The position numbers and the translations under genes are program-made. A DNA stretch of 19,488 nucleotides, taken from positions 1 to 19,488 of the forward strand of contig JBHELG010000099.1 of the NCBI GenBank assembly GCA_046263195.1. Reading direction: 5' to 3'. The notes under the pieces are model-generated. The model was not told the origin of the DNA. It saw nothing but the letters and a program-made list of their open reading frames with translations, and made no database searches. Numbering within the stretch: position 1 is the stretch's first letter; the number at the start of each line of letters is the position of its first letter. Positions 1-6,490 of the stretch are shown one piece after another. Source of the stretch: JBHELG01 sp046263195 (GTDB lineage: Bacteria; Actinomycetota; Nitriliruptoria; Nitriliruptorales; JAHWKO01).

Positions 1-75
1 GGCCATATGCGGCAGGCCCCGAAGGGGCCGGGCGGGCGGGCCATATGCGGCAGGCCCCGAAGGGGCCGGCGGGCC
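1..75. repeat. two tandem copies of a 38-bp palindromic repeat
   Basis: Two nearly identical units begin at 1 and 39. Each starts GGCCATATGCGGCA and then carries the perfect hairpin GGCCCC-GAA-GGGGCC (15-29 and 53-67) followed by a GGGCGGGC-like tail. The hairpin core occurs a third time at 1317-1331 in the end of serC. The window starts exactly at a unit boundary, so more copies may lie upstream. No T-run follows either hairpin. It could be a REP-like family or transcription-end structures for an upstream gene. Confidence 0.8.
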
Positions 76-165
76 AGTCGGGCCACTCCGGTGGGTTTGG
101 GCGCCCGCCGAGACGGTGGTTCACTCGCAGTCGCGCACCACCGCAATGACACCTCCCCGAAGTCC

Positions 166-170
166 AGGAG
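166..170 (+). promoter_or_regulatory. ribosome binding site of serC
   Basis: AGGAG lies five bases before the ATG at 176. It decides between this start and an in-frame GTG at 116, which has no such site and would add 20 low-complexity residues. Confidence 0.7.
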
Positions 171-175
171 TTCCC

Positions 176-1348
176 ATGACGATCGATCAGCTGGCCGACC
201 TCGTCATCCCTACCGAACTCCTGCCCCGTGACGGGCGCTTTGGCTGCGGGCCGAGCAAGGTCCCAGCGCAGGCGGTGGCGGCGCTCGCCGATCGCGGTCG
301 TGCGCTGCTCGGGACCTCGCATCGCCAAGCCCCCGTCAAGGCGCTCGTCGAGCGGCTTCAGGAGGGGCTCTTCGACTTGTTCAACCTGCCCGACGGGCAC
401 GAGGTCGTCCTTGGCGTCGGGGGGGCGACCGCGTTCTGGGACGCCGCCGCTTTCTGTCTCGTCGATCACCGCAGCCTGCACTACGTCTTCGGCGAGTTCT
501 CGACGAAGTTCGCCGCCTCGACCGCGGCGGCTCCCTGGCTCGAGGACCCCGTCCGCGTCACCTCCTCCCCGGGTACCCGGCCCGAGTTGCGCAGCCACCC
601 GTCGGTCGACGTCCAGGCCCTCACTCACAACGAGACCTCGACCGGTGTGGCAATGGAGCTCGCGCGACCCGACGGCGAAGCCCTCGTGCTCGTCGACGCC
701 ACGAGTGGCGCTGGCGGACTACCTGTCGCAGTACGCGACACCGACGCCTACTACTTCAGCCTGCAGAAGGGCATGGCTTCCGAAGGAGGACTCTGGATCG
801 CGCTCATGTCGCCGGCGGCCATCGAGCGTGCGCAGCGCCTCACCCGTGAGCGCTACGTCCCACCCTTCCTCGACTTGTCGATCGCAGTCGACAACTCTCG
901 TGAGCAGCAGACGTACAACACGCCGGCGATCGCCACCCTCTTCCTGGCCGCCGAGCAGGTCGACTGGATGCTGAGTGGGGGGGGCCTCGACACAATGGTC
1001 GCAGCCTGTGCAGCGAAGGCTGCATTCGTCTACGAGTGGGCCGAGGAGACCGACTACACGACCCCCTTCGTGTCCGACGCGGCCGCCCGCTCGAGCGTCG
1101 TCGCCACCATCGACCTCAGCGACGAGCTCGACGCCGGCGAGGTCAACGCCGTGCTGCGTGCGAATGGGATCGTCGACACCGACGCCTACCGCAAGCTGGG
1201 TCGCAATCAGGTGCGTGTGGGTTTGTTTCCCGCAGTCGACATGGACGACGTCGTAGCCTTCACTCGTTGCGTCGACTGGATCGCCGACCAGCTGACTCAA
1301 CCGATGGCTCAGGGAAGGCCCCGAAGGGGCCGGGTGGGGCGGGCCTGA
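176..1348 (+). CDS. serC: phosphoserine aminotransferase, mycobacterial type
   Basis: This PLP enzyme transfers an amino group from glutamate to 3-phosphohydroxypyruvate in cytosolic serine synthesis. The 390-residue product follows the mycobacterial SerC sequence almost from end to end: PRDGRFGCGPSKV near the N-terminus, LFxTSHRQAPVK-like and GGATAFWDAAAF segments, HNETSTGVA, DATSGAGGLP, the lysine segment YYFSLQKG with the likely Schiff-base Lys198, QTYNTPAIAT, and RANGIVDTDAYRKLGRNQVRV. The ATG at 176 was chosen for its AGGAG at 166-170. The family-like sequence ends near VDWIADQL. The last 14 or so residues (PMAQGRPRRGRVGRA region) are basic and come from a copy of the palindromic repeat seen at 1-75. 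The stop directly abuts the convergent ligase gene. Confidence 0.95.
   Translation: MTIDQLADLVIPTELLPRDGRFGCGPSKVPAQAVAALADRGRALLGTSHRQAPVKALVERLQEGLFDLFNLPDGHEVVLGVGGATAFWDAAAFCLVDHRSLHYVFGEFSTKFAASTAAAPWLEDPVRVTSSPGTRPELRSHPSVDVQALTHNETSTGVAMELARPDGEALVLVDATSGAGGLPVAVRDTDAYYFSLQKGMASEGGLWIALMSPAAIERAQRLTRERYVPPFLDLSIAVDNSREQQTYNTPAIATLFLAAEQVDWMLSGGGLDTMVAACAAKAAFVYEWAEETDYTTPFVSDAAARSSVVATIDLSDELDAGEVNAVLRANGIVDTDAYRKLGRNQVRVGLFPAVDMDDVVAFTRCVDWIADQLTQPMAQGRPRRGRVGRA
1317..1331. repeat. third copy of the palindromic repeat core, inside the 3' end of serC
   Basis: The perfect hairpin GGCCCCGAAGGGGCC is identical to the cores at 15-29 and 53-67, and is again followed by a G-rich GGGTGGGGCGGGCC tail. 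It sits 15 bases before the adjoining stops of two convergent genes, so it could act as a two-way RNA end or stability structure. There is no T-run. Confidence 0.8.
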
Positions 1349-2452
1349 TCAGGCCGTCTCCTGCACGAGTAGGTCGACCACGTCCTCCAGGCGGTCGGCG
1401 CGACGGTAGGCGGCCCGCTGGCGTGCGGCCGATGTGCCCCGGTTGACGGTCTGCTCGACGAGATCAGACACCTCGTCCCAGTCCCCGACGTCCTCGAGGG
1501 CCGGGCGCACGTGGCTCATGAGCCGCTCCACCATGGCCAGAGCCGGGACAGGCTCGTCCGTGAAAGGGTCGACGAGGACGTCGTCAAGTCCCGAACGCGC
1601 CGCCCGCCAGCGGGCCGCCGCCAGTATCTCCGGACGGATCCCGCAGGGGCGCCGCTCGTCGCGGCCCTCTTCGAGACAGACCCGGACGAGGGCACGGGAC
1701 AGACCCGCGTAAGCGACCGCCTCGTCGATGGTGGTGCAGGCATCCGCTACCCGGACCTCGACGGTGTTGTACGTCTCATTCAGGCGCACCGACCAGTAGA
1801 TCTGGCCAGGGTCGCTGATGACCCCTGACTTGATGAGCGACCGAACGACGGCGTGGTACTCATTGGCCGAACCGAAGGGGCCTGGCATCCCGGCTGTTGG
1901 CCAACGCTGCCACAGCATGGTGCGGTAGCTCGCGTAGCCGGTGTCACCTCCCATCCAGAAGGGCGAGCTGGCGAACAGGGCGAGGACGGTCGCCAACCAT
2001 GGCCTCACGCGGTTCAGAACGCCAACGCCCAAGTCCTCGTCCGGGATCCCGACATGCACCTGACAGGCGCAAATGAGCTGTTCGCGGGCAAGCTGCTGGT
2101 ATGCGTCAGCCATCCGCTCGTAGCGAGGAGCGGGTGTGACGCCCGGAGCCTTCCAGTTCACCAGGGGGGCGGACCCGGCGGCCAGGAGAAGGAGATCCGC
2201 CTCCTCAGCCGCTCTCACGAGGCCACTGCGCAGCCGATGGAGCTCGCCGCGCACGTCGTCCAGGGTGTCACACACCGCGGTGCGGCTTTCGATCATGGAG
2301 CGACGGAACTCCCTCGTATAGGGCGGGATCTCGTCGTCGCCATTGTTCTCCCCGACAGCGCCGAGGACGGGGCCCGCGTCGGCCAGTACACGCGTTCGTC
2401 GGTCGACCAGGAAGAACTCCTCCTCGACCCCGAGGGTGAGGCGATCGGTCAT
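1349..2452 (-). CDS. GCS2 / YbdK-type glutamate-cysteine ligase (carboxylate-amine ligase)
   Basis: The 367-residue protein belongs to the short glutamate-cysteine ligase 2 family, which forms an ATP-dependent amide bond between a carboxylate (typically glutamate) and an amine (typically cysteine). It opens MTDRLTLGVEEEFFLVD; the GVEEEF motif at residues 8-13 is the family's metal and nucleotide binding strand. Further family segments are CQVHVGIPDED, FASSPFWMGGDTGYASYRTMLWQ, FGSANEYHAVV and the arginine-rich NTVEVRVADAC strand. In actinobacteria such proteins act in ergothioneine synthesis (EgtA) or remain uncharacterised; no egtBCD neighbour is present, so the substrate is open. The start at 2452 was chosen because the upstream extension is arginine- and proline-rich and not family-like. 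Only a weak G-run serves as ribosome site. It follows adenosine kinase by 109 bases on the same strand and may share its transcript. Confidence 0.88.
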   Translation of the reverse strand: MTDRLTLGVEEEFFLVDRRTRVLADAGPVLGAVGENNGDDEIPPYTREFRRSMIESRTAVCDTLDDVRGELHRLRSGLVRAAEEADLLLLAAGSAPLVNWKAPGVTPAPRYERMADAYQQLAREQLICACQVHVGIPDEDLGVGVLNRVRPWLATVLALFASSPFWMGGDTGYASYRTMLWQRWPTAGMPGPFGSANEYHAVVRSLIKSGVISDPGQIYWSVRLNETYNTVEVRVADACTTIDEAVAYAGLSRALVRVCLEEGRDERRPCGIRPEILAAARWRAARSGLDDVLVDPFTDEPVPALAMVERLMSHVRPALEDVGDWDEVSDLVEQTVNRGTSAARQRAAYRRADRLEDVVDLLVQETA

Positions 2453-2554
2453 TGACCCCCCGTGCCAACCGCAGCGGACCCTGAACCCTGGAGCGCATCG
2501 GGACTGTATGCCCGGCCCAATGGCCTGACCAGTCCTTCCGTCCCGCTGGGAAGA

Positions 2555-2577
2555 CGAGCCCTCAAGGGTCGGGCTCG
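2555..2577 (-). terminator. hairpin spanning the adenosine kinase stop codon
   Basis: CGAGCCC (2555-2561) and GGGCTCG (2571-2577) form a 7-bp stem with a 9-base loop that contains the minus-strand stop of adenosine kinase. No T-run follows on the minus strand. It may be a weak terminator or an RNA-end element that reduces read-through into the ligase gene. Confidence 0.3.
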
Positions 2578-3551
2578 GTCGGCAAGTACGCCGCCACGTC
2601 GGCCGCTGCCTGCTGCCCGTAGGAGGAGGCGAAGCGTGCCAGGAACGAGTCGGGTTCGACCGTGTACTCCTGGGTACCAACTGACTCGAGCACGAGCGTC
2701 GCGAGCGCGCAGCCCAGCTGAGCGGCGCGCTCGAGCGTCAAGCCCCACAGGCGTCCCGTCAGGAAACCAGCGCGGAAAGCATCCCCGACCCCTGTGGGGT
2801 CGAGGACCGATGCCGAAGGGACGGCGGGAACGGCGATGTCAGCCTCCCCGGCCTGCTCGACGACGCAGCCGCGCTCTCCGAGCGTCGTGACGCGGACGCC
2901 GACCCGGGCGAGCACCTCGGCATCCCCCCAGCCGGTCTTACCCTGCAGCAGAGACCGCTCGTAGTCGTTGGTCACGAGGTAATCGGCGCCGTCGACGAGA
3001 ACGCGGATGTCATGACCCGACATGCTGGCGAGCTGCTGGCTGGGGTCGGCCACGAAGGGGATACCGGCTCGGCGCGCCTCCTCGGTATGGCGCACCATCG
3101 CGGCCGGATCGTTCGGAGACACGACGATGAGGTCGATGTGGCCCAGCCGCCCGGCTACCGGAGCCAGCTCGATATGGCGGGCCTCTTCCATGGCACCGGC
3201 GTAGAACGACGCGATCTGGCTCTGGTCAAGGTCCGTCGTGCACAAGAAGCGGGCGGTGTGCTTGAGCTCGGACACGTGCACGGAGTCCGTGTCGACCCCG
3301 TGTCGCTCCAACCAGGAGCGATAGTCCCCGAAATCCTGACCGACCGCGGCCACAAGCACCGGCCGCAGACCGAGCTGGGCCATGCCGAAGCAGATGTTCG
3401 CCGCGACCCCGCCTCGACGTACTTCGAGCCGGTCGACCAGGAAGCTCAGGCTGAGCCGCCCGATCTGCTCCGGGACGATGAGCTCGGAGAAGCGCCCCGG
3501 GAAGGTCATGAGATAGTCGTTCGCAATGGAACCGGTTACGGCGACGGTCAC
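2562..3551 (-). CDS. adoK: adenosine kinase, PfkB/ribokinase family
   Basis: The product phosphorylates adenosine to AMP with ATP (purine salvage, cytosol). The 329-residue sequence closely follows mycobacterial AdoK (Rv2202c type) rather than eukaryotic adenosine kinase: TVAVTGSIANDYLMTFPGRF at the N-terminus, SLSFLVDRLEVRRGGVAANI with the GG substrate-binding pair, QIASFYAGAMEEARHIEL, FVADPSQQLASMSG, YLVTNDYE, and the PfkB anion-hole signature DPTGVGDAFRAGF at 251-263. In that signature Asp257 is the expected catalytic base, the same number as in the mycobacterial enzyme. GTG at 3551 was chosen because GAGGAGGGG lies just upstream (3558-3566); an in-frame ATG at 3602 would add 17 non-conserved residues. 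The promoter region has a TATAGT box and a perfect 30-bp duplication. Confidence 0.93.
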   Translation of the reverse strand: MTVAVTGSIANDYLMTFPGRFSELIVPEQIGRLSLSFLVDRLEVRRGGVAANICFGMAQLGLRPVLVAAVGQDFGDYRSWLERHGVDTDSVHVSELKHTARFLCTTDLDQSQIASFYAGAMEEARHIELAPVAGRLGHIDLIVVSPNDPAAMVRHTEEARRAGIPFVADPSQQLASMSGHDIRVLVDGADYLVTNDYERSLLQGKTGWGDAEVLARVGVRVTTLGERGCVVEQAGEADIAVPAVPSASVLDPTGVGDAFRAGFLTGRLWGLTLERAAQLGCALATLVLESVGTQEYTVEPDSFLARFASSYGQQAAADVAAYLPTEPDP

Positions 3552-3557
3552 GGGATG

Positions 3558-3566
3558 CCCCTCCTC
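3558..3566 (-). promoter_or_regulatory. ribosome binding site of adoK
   Basis: GAGGAGGGG on the minus strand ends six bases before the GTG start at 3551. It touches the end of the first copy of the 30-bp direct repeat. Confidence 0.65.
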
Positions 3567-3660
3567 GGGAGGGAGGCCGGAGTCGCGGTCCGGGCTGCCC
3601 AAGCCCGCGACGGAGGCGGGGGGAACTATAGGGAGGGAGGCCGGAGTCGCGGTCCGGGCT
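3567..3660. repeat. perfect 30-bp direct repeat (3567-3596 and 3631-3660)
   Basis: Both copies read GGGAGGGAGGCCGGAG followed by TCGCGGTCCGGGCT, without mismatch, with start points 64 bases apart. On the minus strand one copy lies in the probable 5' untranslated region of adoK next to its ribosome site, and the other lies directly upstream of the TATAGT box, covering the -35 zone. The intervening 34 bases contain the -10 box. Confidence 0.9.
3625..3630 (-). promoter_or_regulatory. -10 element of the adoK promoter (TATAGT)
   Basis: TATAGT on the minus strand lies 74 bases upstream of the adoK GTG in an otherwise very GC-rich stretch. No good TTGACA-like -35 is seen; that position falls in the repeat copy at 3631-3660, so activator dependence or a -10-only promoter is possible. 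Confidence 0.45.
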
Positions 3661-3766
3661 TGCCTGAAGACCGGCAGCGGTTGGTGGTCATGCGAGGCGG
3701 ATGAAGCCCCGTTCGACGGAACCCTAGCCTGGGCTAGACGAAGAGCAGGTAGAACCTGTGCCGCGA

Positions 3767-3801
3767 GAGGAGCGTCCTGGCTGGTGAGAGGGACGCCCCT
3801 C
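3767..3801 (-). terminator. hairpin downstream of the surface-protein gene
   Basis: GAGGAGCGTCC (3767-3777) pairs with GGACGCCCCTC (3791-3801): 11 positions, one mismatch, 13-base loop. It lies 38 bases after the stop of the surface-protein gene on the minus strand. No T-run follows, as is usual for actinobacterial terminators. Two short palindromes precede it on the plus side (3724-3737 and 3746-3758). Confidence 0.4.
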
Positions 3802-3838
3802 GCCGGCTAGGCGGGTCGGGCCACGCGCTCTGTCCTCG

Positions 3839-5767
3839 TCATAGGTCCTCATGTCGACCGCGTCGCGATCGCTTCCCCTCGACCCTGCCCAGTCCGAGGA
3901 GGAACAACCCTGCCAGCAGGGTCAGGCCACCGGACCCGCCCAGGGCGCCGACACCCGCACCGGTATCTGCAAGCCTTTCGCGCTTCTCCGGTCGTCGCTG
4001 CACGCGCTCCTTCGGCTCCGTTGGCCGCTGATCCACCTCCACTTCGGGCCGTTCCTTCCGAACGGGGGGTTTGAGCAGCTTGGCCACGTGGACGACCTCG
4101 GGGTCTCGGGCTTGCACCCGCCTGCCGTCGGGGGCGATGCCGCTCACGGTGGCGATGTTGTCGATCCTGCCGGCGGCAGCATCGGCGCGTGTGACGGTGT
4201 AGGTAGCGGTTCCGGTTGCCGTCTCTCCCGGTTGGAGGGTGGTCTTCGACAAGGGGATTTCGCCGAGCAGGTTGTCGGTCAGCGTGACGTTCGTAAGGGG
4301 CACGGAGCCGGTGTTCGTGACCGTGAAGACGTAGGTGACGGTTTCCTCCCGTCCGTCGTTCTCATCGTAGGTGACCACCTTCAGGCCGCGGTCGTCGGGG
4401 CGGAGAGTGGCCTCCTTGATCAGGGCGATGGCAGGCTCGTCCGGCTCGGGTGTGGTAGTCGAGCGCACGGTGGAGCTGTCGACAGCACCTGCGCGGTTGG
4501 AGGGATCGCCCTGCTCGGACACCCGGACCCGTGCCGTGTTGGGCAGGGTCGTACCCGCCTGTGGCGCGTAGTCCGCCAACGTGAAGGTGCAGCTGGCCGG
4601 CACACCCGTGGACAACGTGCTGCTGTTCGGCCTGATCACCGCTGCAGCCAGCGCCCCGCAGCTGTTCGAGCTGACCGTCGCCGGCCCTGCCACCACACGT
4701 CCGGTCAGCAGATCCAAGGTCGTCGCCCCGAACTCGTCGGTCAGAGCGTCGATGACGACCGGCACGTCACCGGGATTGGTCACGACAACCCGGAACGGCA
4801 CACTGCCACCCGCCGCCGGGGCAGTCTCGTCATCCGAGAACACCCCATCTCCGTTCGCATCGTTGGTCTTGACGAGGTCTACCGAGATCTCCGCCGGTGT
4901 CGGGGTGGGCACCGACAGTGCACCGGCCACCCAGGCGAGGGACGCTGGCACACGGTCGGTGGCGTCGCCTTCCGAGAGCAGTTGGAGGGTGATCGAGGTC
5001 GCTCCGGCTGGAACCTCGATGGGGATGGTGACCGTGTCCCATTCCTCCCCTTCGAAGCTCCCCAGGAGGTTGCGTCTCTTCGTCGTCGTGCCGTCGACGG
5101 TGATCGCGACGGCGTTGGGACGATCGTTGGCGACGCTGCCGGCCATGGCCGCGAAGGTCGCCGTCCGCGTCGTGGTGGAAGCCGGGAAGGTGTACCTCTG
5201 GGGAACCGTCGTCTTGAGCGGCCCTGGGAAGCGCACGAAGGCGAGATCATTGCCGTCACGCAGGATTATCTCGGAGCTACGGCCTTCCTCCTGGTAGATA
5301 ACGATCACGCCGACGCCATTGTTGCGCCTGGTGAAGGTGAGCCCTTCCACGCTCAGAGGGGTCGTGCCGGCCCCCACGAGGCCCAGGTCGGTGATGTCGG
5401 CACGGAAACTGCTGCTGTGCGCGTCTGCGAAGAAGCGGGTCGGGCCACCTATCAGCTCGCCCTGCACGTCGTTGCCGTTGATGACGATCGTGTCATCGCC
5501 AGGCTCCGACTCGCGGGACTGCCCCTCCCAGTACAGGAGGACCTGCTTCACGGTCGCCCCCTGTGGCACCTTCACCGTGAAGGTCCCGGGCTGAGAGAAG
5601 AGGCCGCTGCCTCCAACCGCGATCCCGCTCCCTGGCTCGACCTTTAGGCCAGAAGGGGGCCCGAGCGTTTCGGTGCCGTCCGCCCAGGCTGTGCCTGCTC
5701 CGCTCAGGAACCAGCTCATGAATATGACTGCGAACGACATCGACGTCAGCGTGCAGATCTTGCGCAT
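3839..5767 (-). CDS. secreted, LADTG-anchored surface protein with DUF11/DUF7507-like repeats and an EF-hand loop
   Basis: The 642-residue protein has a signal peptide (hydrophobic from about residue 10, probable cleavage after TAWA at 29). A beta-rich region at about 35-290 has an NGNDVxG segment, a DITDL segment and a GVGVIVIYQEEG segment typical of extracellular all-beta modules. A DUF11-like domain at about 294-440 contains a complete 12-residue EF-hand-type calcium loop, DANGDGVFSDDE, at 303-314 and two cysteines that could pair. A DUF7507-like domain at about 445-560 carries TVTNTGSVPLTNVTLTD and GTATYTVTRADAAAGRI. A charged proline/arginine/glutamate stalk (about 565-598) follows, then the sorting signal: LADTG at 599-603, a hydrophobic segment and a KRSRRGR tail. 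LAxTG is the motif class cut by sortase E in actinobacteria. The start at 5767 was chosen because it begins the signal peptide; the in-frame upstream start would add 22 residues before it. The ligand is unknown and no sortase gene is in the window. Confidence 0.85.
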   Translation of the reverse strand: MRKICTLTSMSFAVIFMSWFLSGAGTAWADGTETLGPPSGLKVEPGSGIAVGGSGLFSQPGTFTVKVPQGATVKQVLLYWEGQSRESEPGDDTIVINGNDVQGELIGGPTRFFADAHSSSFRADITDLGLVGAGTTPLSVEGLTFTRRNNGVGVIVIYQEEGRSSEIILRDGNDLAFVRFPGPLKTTVPQRYTFPASTTTRTATFAAMAGSVANDRPNAVAITVDGTTTKRRNLLGSFEGEEWDTVTIPIEVPAGATSITLQLLSEGDATDRVPASLAWVAGALSVPTPTPAEISVDLVKTNDANGDGVFSDDETAPAAGGSVPFRVVVTNPGDVPVVIDALTDEFGATTLDLLTGRVVAGPATVSSNSCGALAAAVIRPNSSTLSTGVPASCTFTLADYAPQAGTTLPNTARVRVSEQGDPSNRAGAVDSSTVRSTTTPEPDEPAIALIKEATLRPDDRGLKVVTYDENDGREETVTYVFTVTNTGSVPLTNVTLTDNLLGEIPLSKTTLQPGETATGTATYTVTRADAAAGRIDNIATVSGIAPDGRRVQARDPEVVHVAKLLKPPVRKERPEVEVDQRPTEPKERVQRRPEKRERLADTGAGVGALGGSGGLTLLAGLFLLGLGRVEGKRSRRGRHEDL

Positions 5768-5783
5768 GTTACCGCCCCCAATA

Positions 5784-5851
5784 CCTCGGATCGCAGCCAC
5801 GTGAGCCGGCCTCGGAGCGACTCTGCGACTCACAAAGACTCTTCCGAGGCC
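5784..5851 (-). promoter_or_regulatory. leader RNA with two mutually exclusive pairings upstream of the surface-protein gene
   Basis: Reading the minus strand, GGCCTCGGA (5851-5843) can pair perfectly over nine bases with TCCGAGGCC (5816-5808), closing a 26-base loop. It can instead pair over seven bases with TCCGAGG (5790-5784), which lies just before the G-rich ribosome site (around 5772-5779) and the ATG at 5767. The large loop holds three GAGTC repeats. It does not match a riboswitch class I can recognise. Confidence 0.4.
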
Positions 5852-6330
5852 CTCTAGAACGTCTCGGCGCCAAGAGGACGGAACAAATCCCAGCTTTCGC
5901 TAAGAAAGCCAAGACAGGTTGCTGGTCGACCAGAAGCGATGGCCGGCCGCCGTCCTCGCTCCCTTGAACCCCATTTGCCGTGCTGGGCCCCTCCAGCCCG
6001 TCATGGTTCGCGGCGGCATCGGCCCCCAGTCCTGCCGAAACATCCGCGTCCAGAAATATGCTGCGATCGTCGGCCTAGATTACGACGTAGCACGACGCTA
6101 GTACCACGCTACTGGCAGGGCAAGTCGCAGCCAGAACCCCTGCGCATTTTGTTTCCTTGTCGCCCTGTAACTGTTCGATCTTTCCGGTATAGCCCGATTG
6201 CTCCATCCCCGGCCGGTTCTGCCCATGACTACCAAAATCGATCGAGCAAGTAGAGGGGGCGAGGAGCTGCTGGACGTTGGGCCGGTTTGGGGCATCCGCC
6301 CTCGCGCTTTTACATGATTAACTGTTTCCT

Positions 6331-6344
6331 CTTGTCGAGACAAG
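6331..6344. promoter_or_regulatory. 14-bp palindrome upstream of tetR
   Basis: CTTGTC-GA-GACAAG is a perfect inverted repeat with a two-base centre, about 150 bp upstream of the TetR start, in the AT-richer part of the intergenic region. It is a possible protein-binding site; its partner is unknown. Confidence 0.35.
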
Positions 6345-6447
6345 GCGCAAGTGTTCACGACGCGACTCGTGATCGTCGGTCTCAAGCGCGCCCAGCCCTC
6401 TTGGGAGCGATTAGACGCACGCCGCAGCTGTGACCACCCAACTGTGA

Positions 6448-6478
6448 TAGGTTTCATATCTCGGAGATAAGGTACCTA
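6448..6478. promoter_or_regulatory. 31-bp interrupted palindrome, candidate operator of the TetR regulator
   Basis: The structure is TAGGT-N4-TATCTC-G-GAGATA-N4-ACCTA, centred on base 6463. Twelve of the fifteen symmetric positions pair, including all six of the inner arm and all five of the outer arm. It ends 12 bases before the TetR start. Its outer right arm overlaps TACCTC (6477-6482), which has the place of a -10 box for a leaderless transcript, so binding would block the promoter. Size and symmetry suit a TetR-family operator. Confidence 0.6.
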
Positions 6479-6490
6479 CCTCAATAAGAG

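Larger units (their letters stand above)
5768..6490. other. 723-bp intergenic region without a convincing gene
   Basis: This stretch separates the divergent surface-protein and TetR genes and is clearly less GC-rich than its surroundings, most of all at 6040-6490. Open frames here (for example 5919-6101 on plus, 6098-6457 on minus) are serine/arginine-rich and look non-coding. It holds the leader structure at 5784-5851, a small hairpin GCTTTC-GCTAA-GAAAGC at 5893-5909, an imperfect 26-bp palindrome centred on CTAG at 6087-6112, a 14-bp palindrome at 6331-6344 and the TetR operator candidate at 6448-6478. Confidence 0.6.

Noticed and set aside
3851..5647. 598-residue plus-strand frame opposite the surface-protein gene
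   Set aside because: It is the shadow of the real gene: low-complexity His/Arg/Gly composition, while the minus strand shows signal peptide, domains and sorting signal.
6098..6457. 119-residue open frame on the minus strand facing tetR
   Set aside because: Serine/arginine-rich, no family-like segment, no ribosome site, and its start lies at the operator palindrome. It looks like non-coding DNA.
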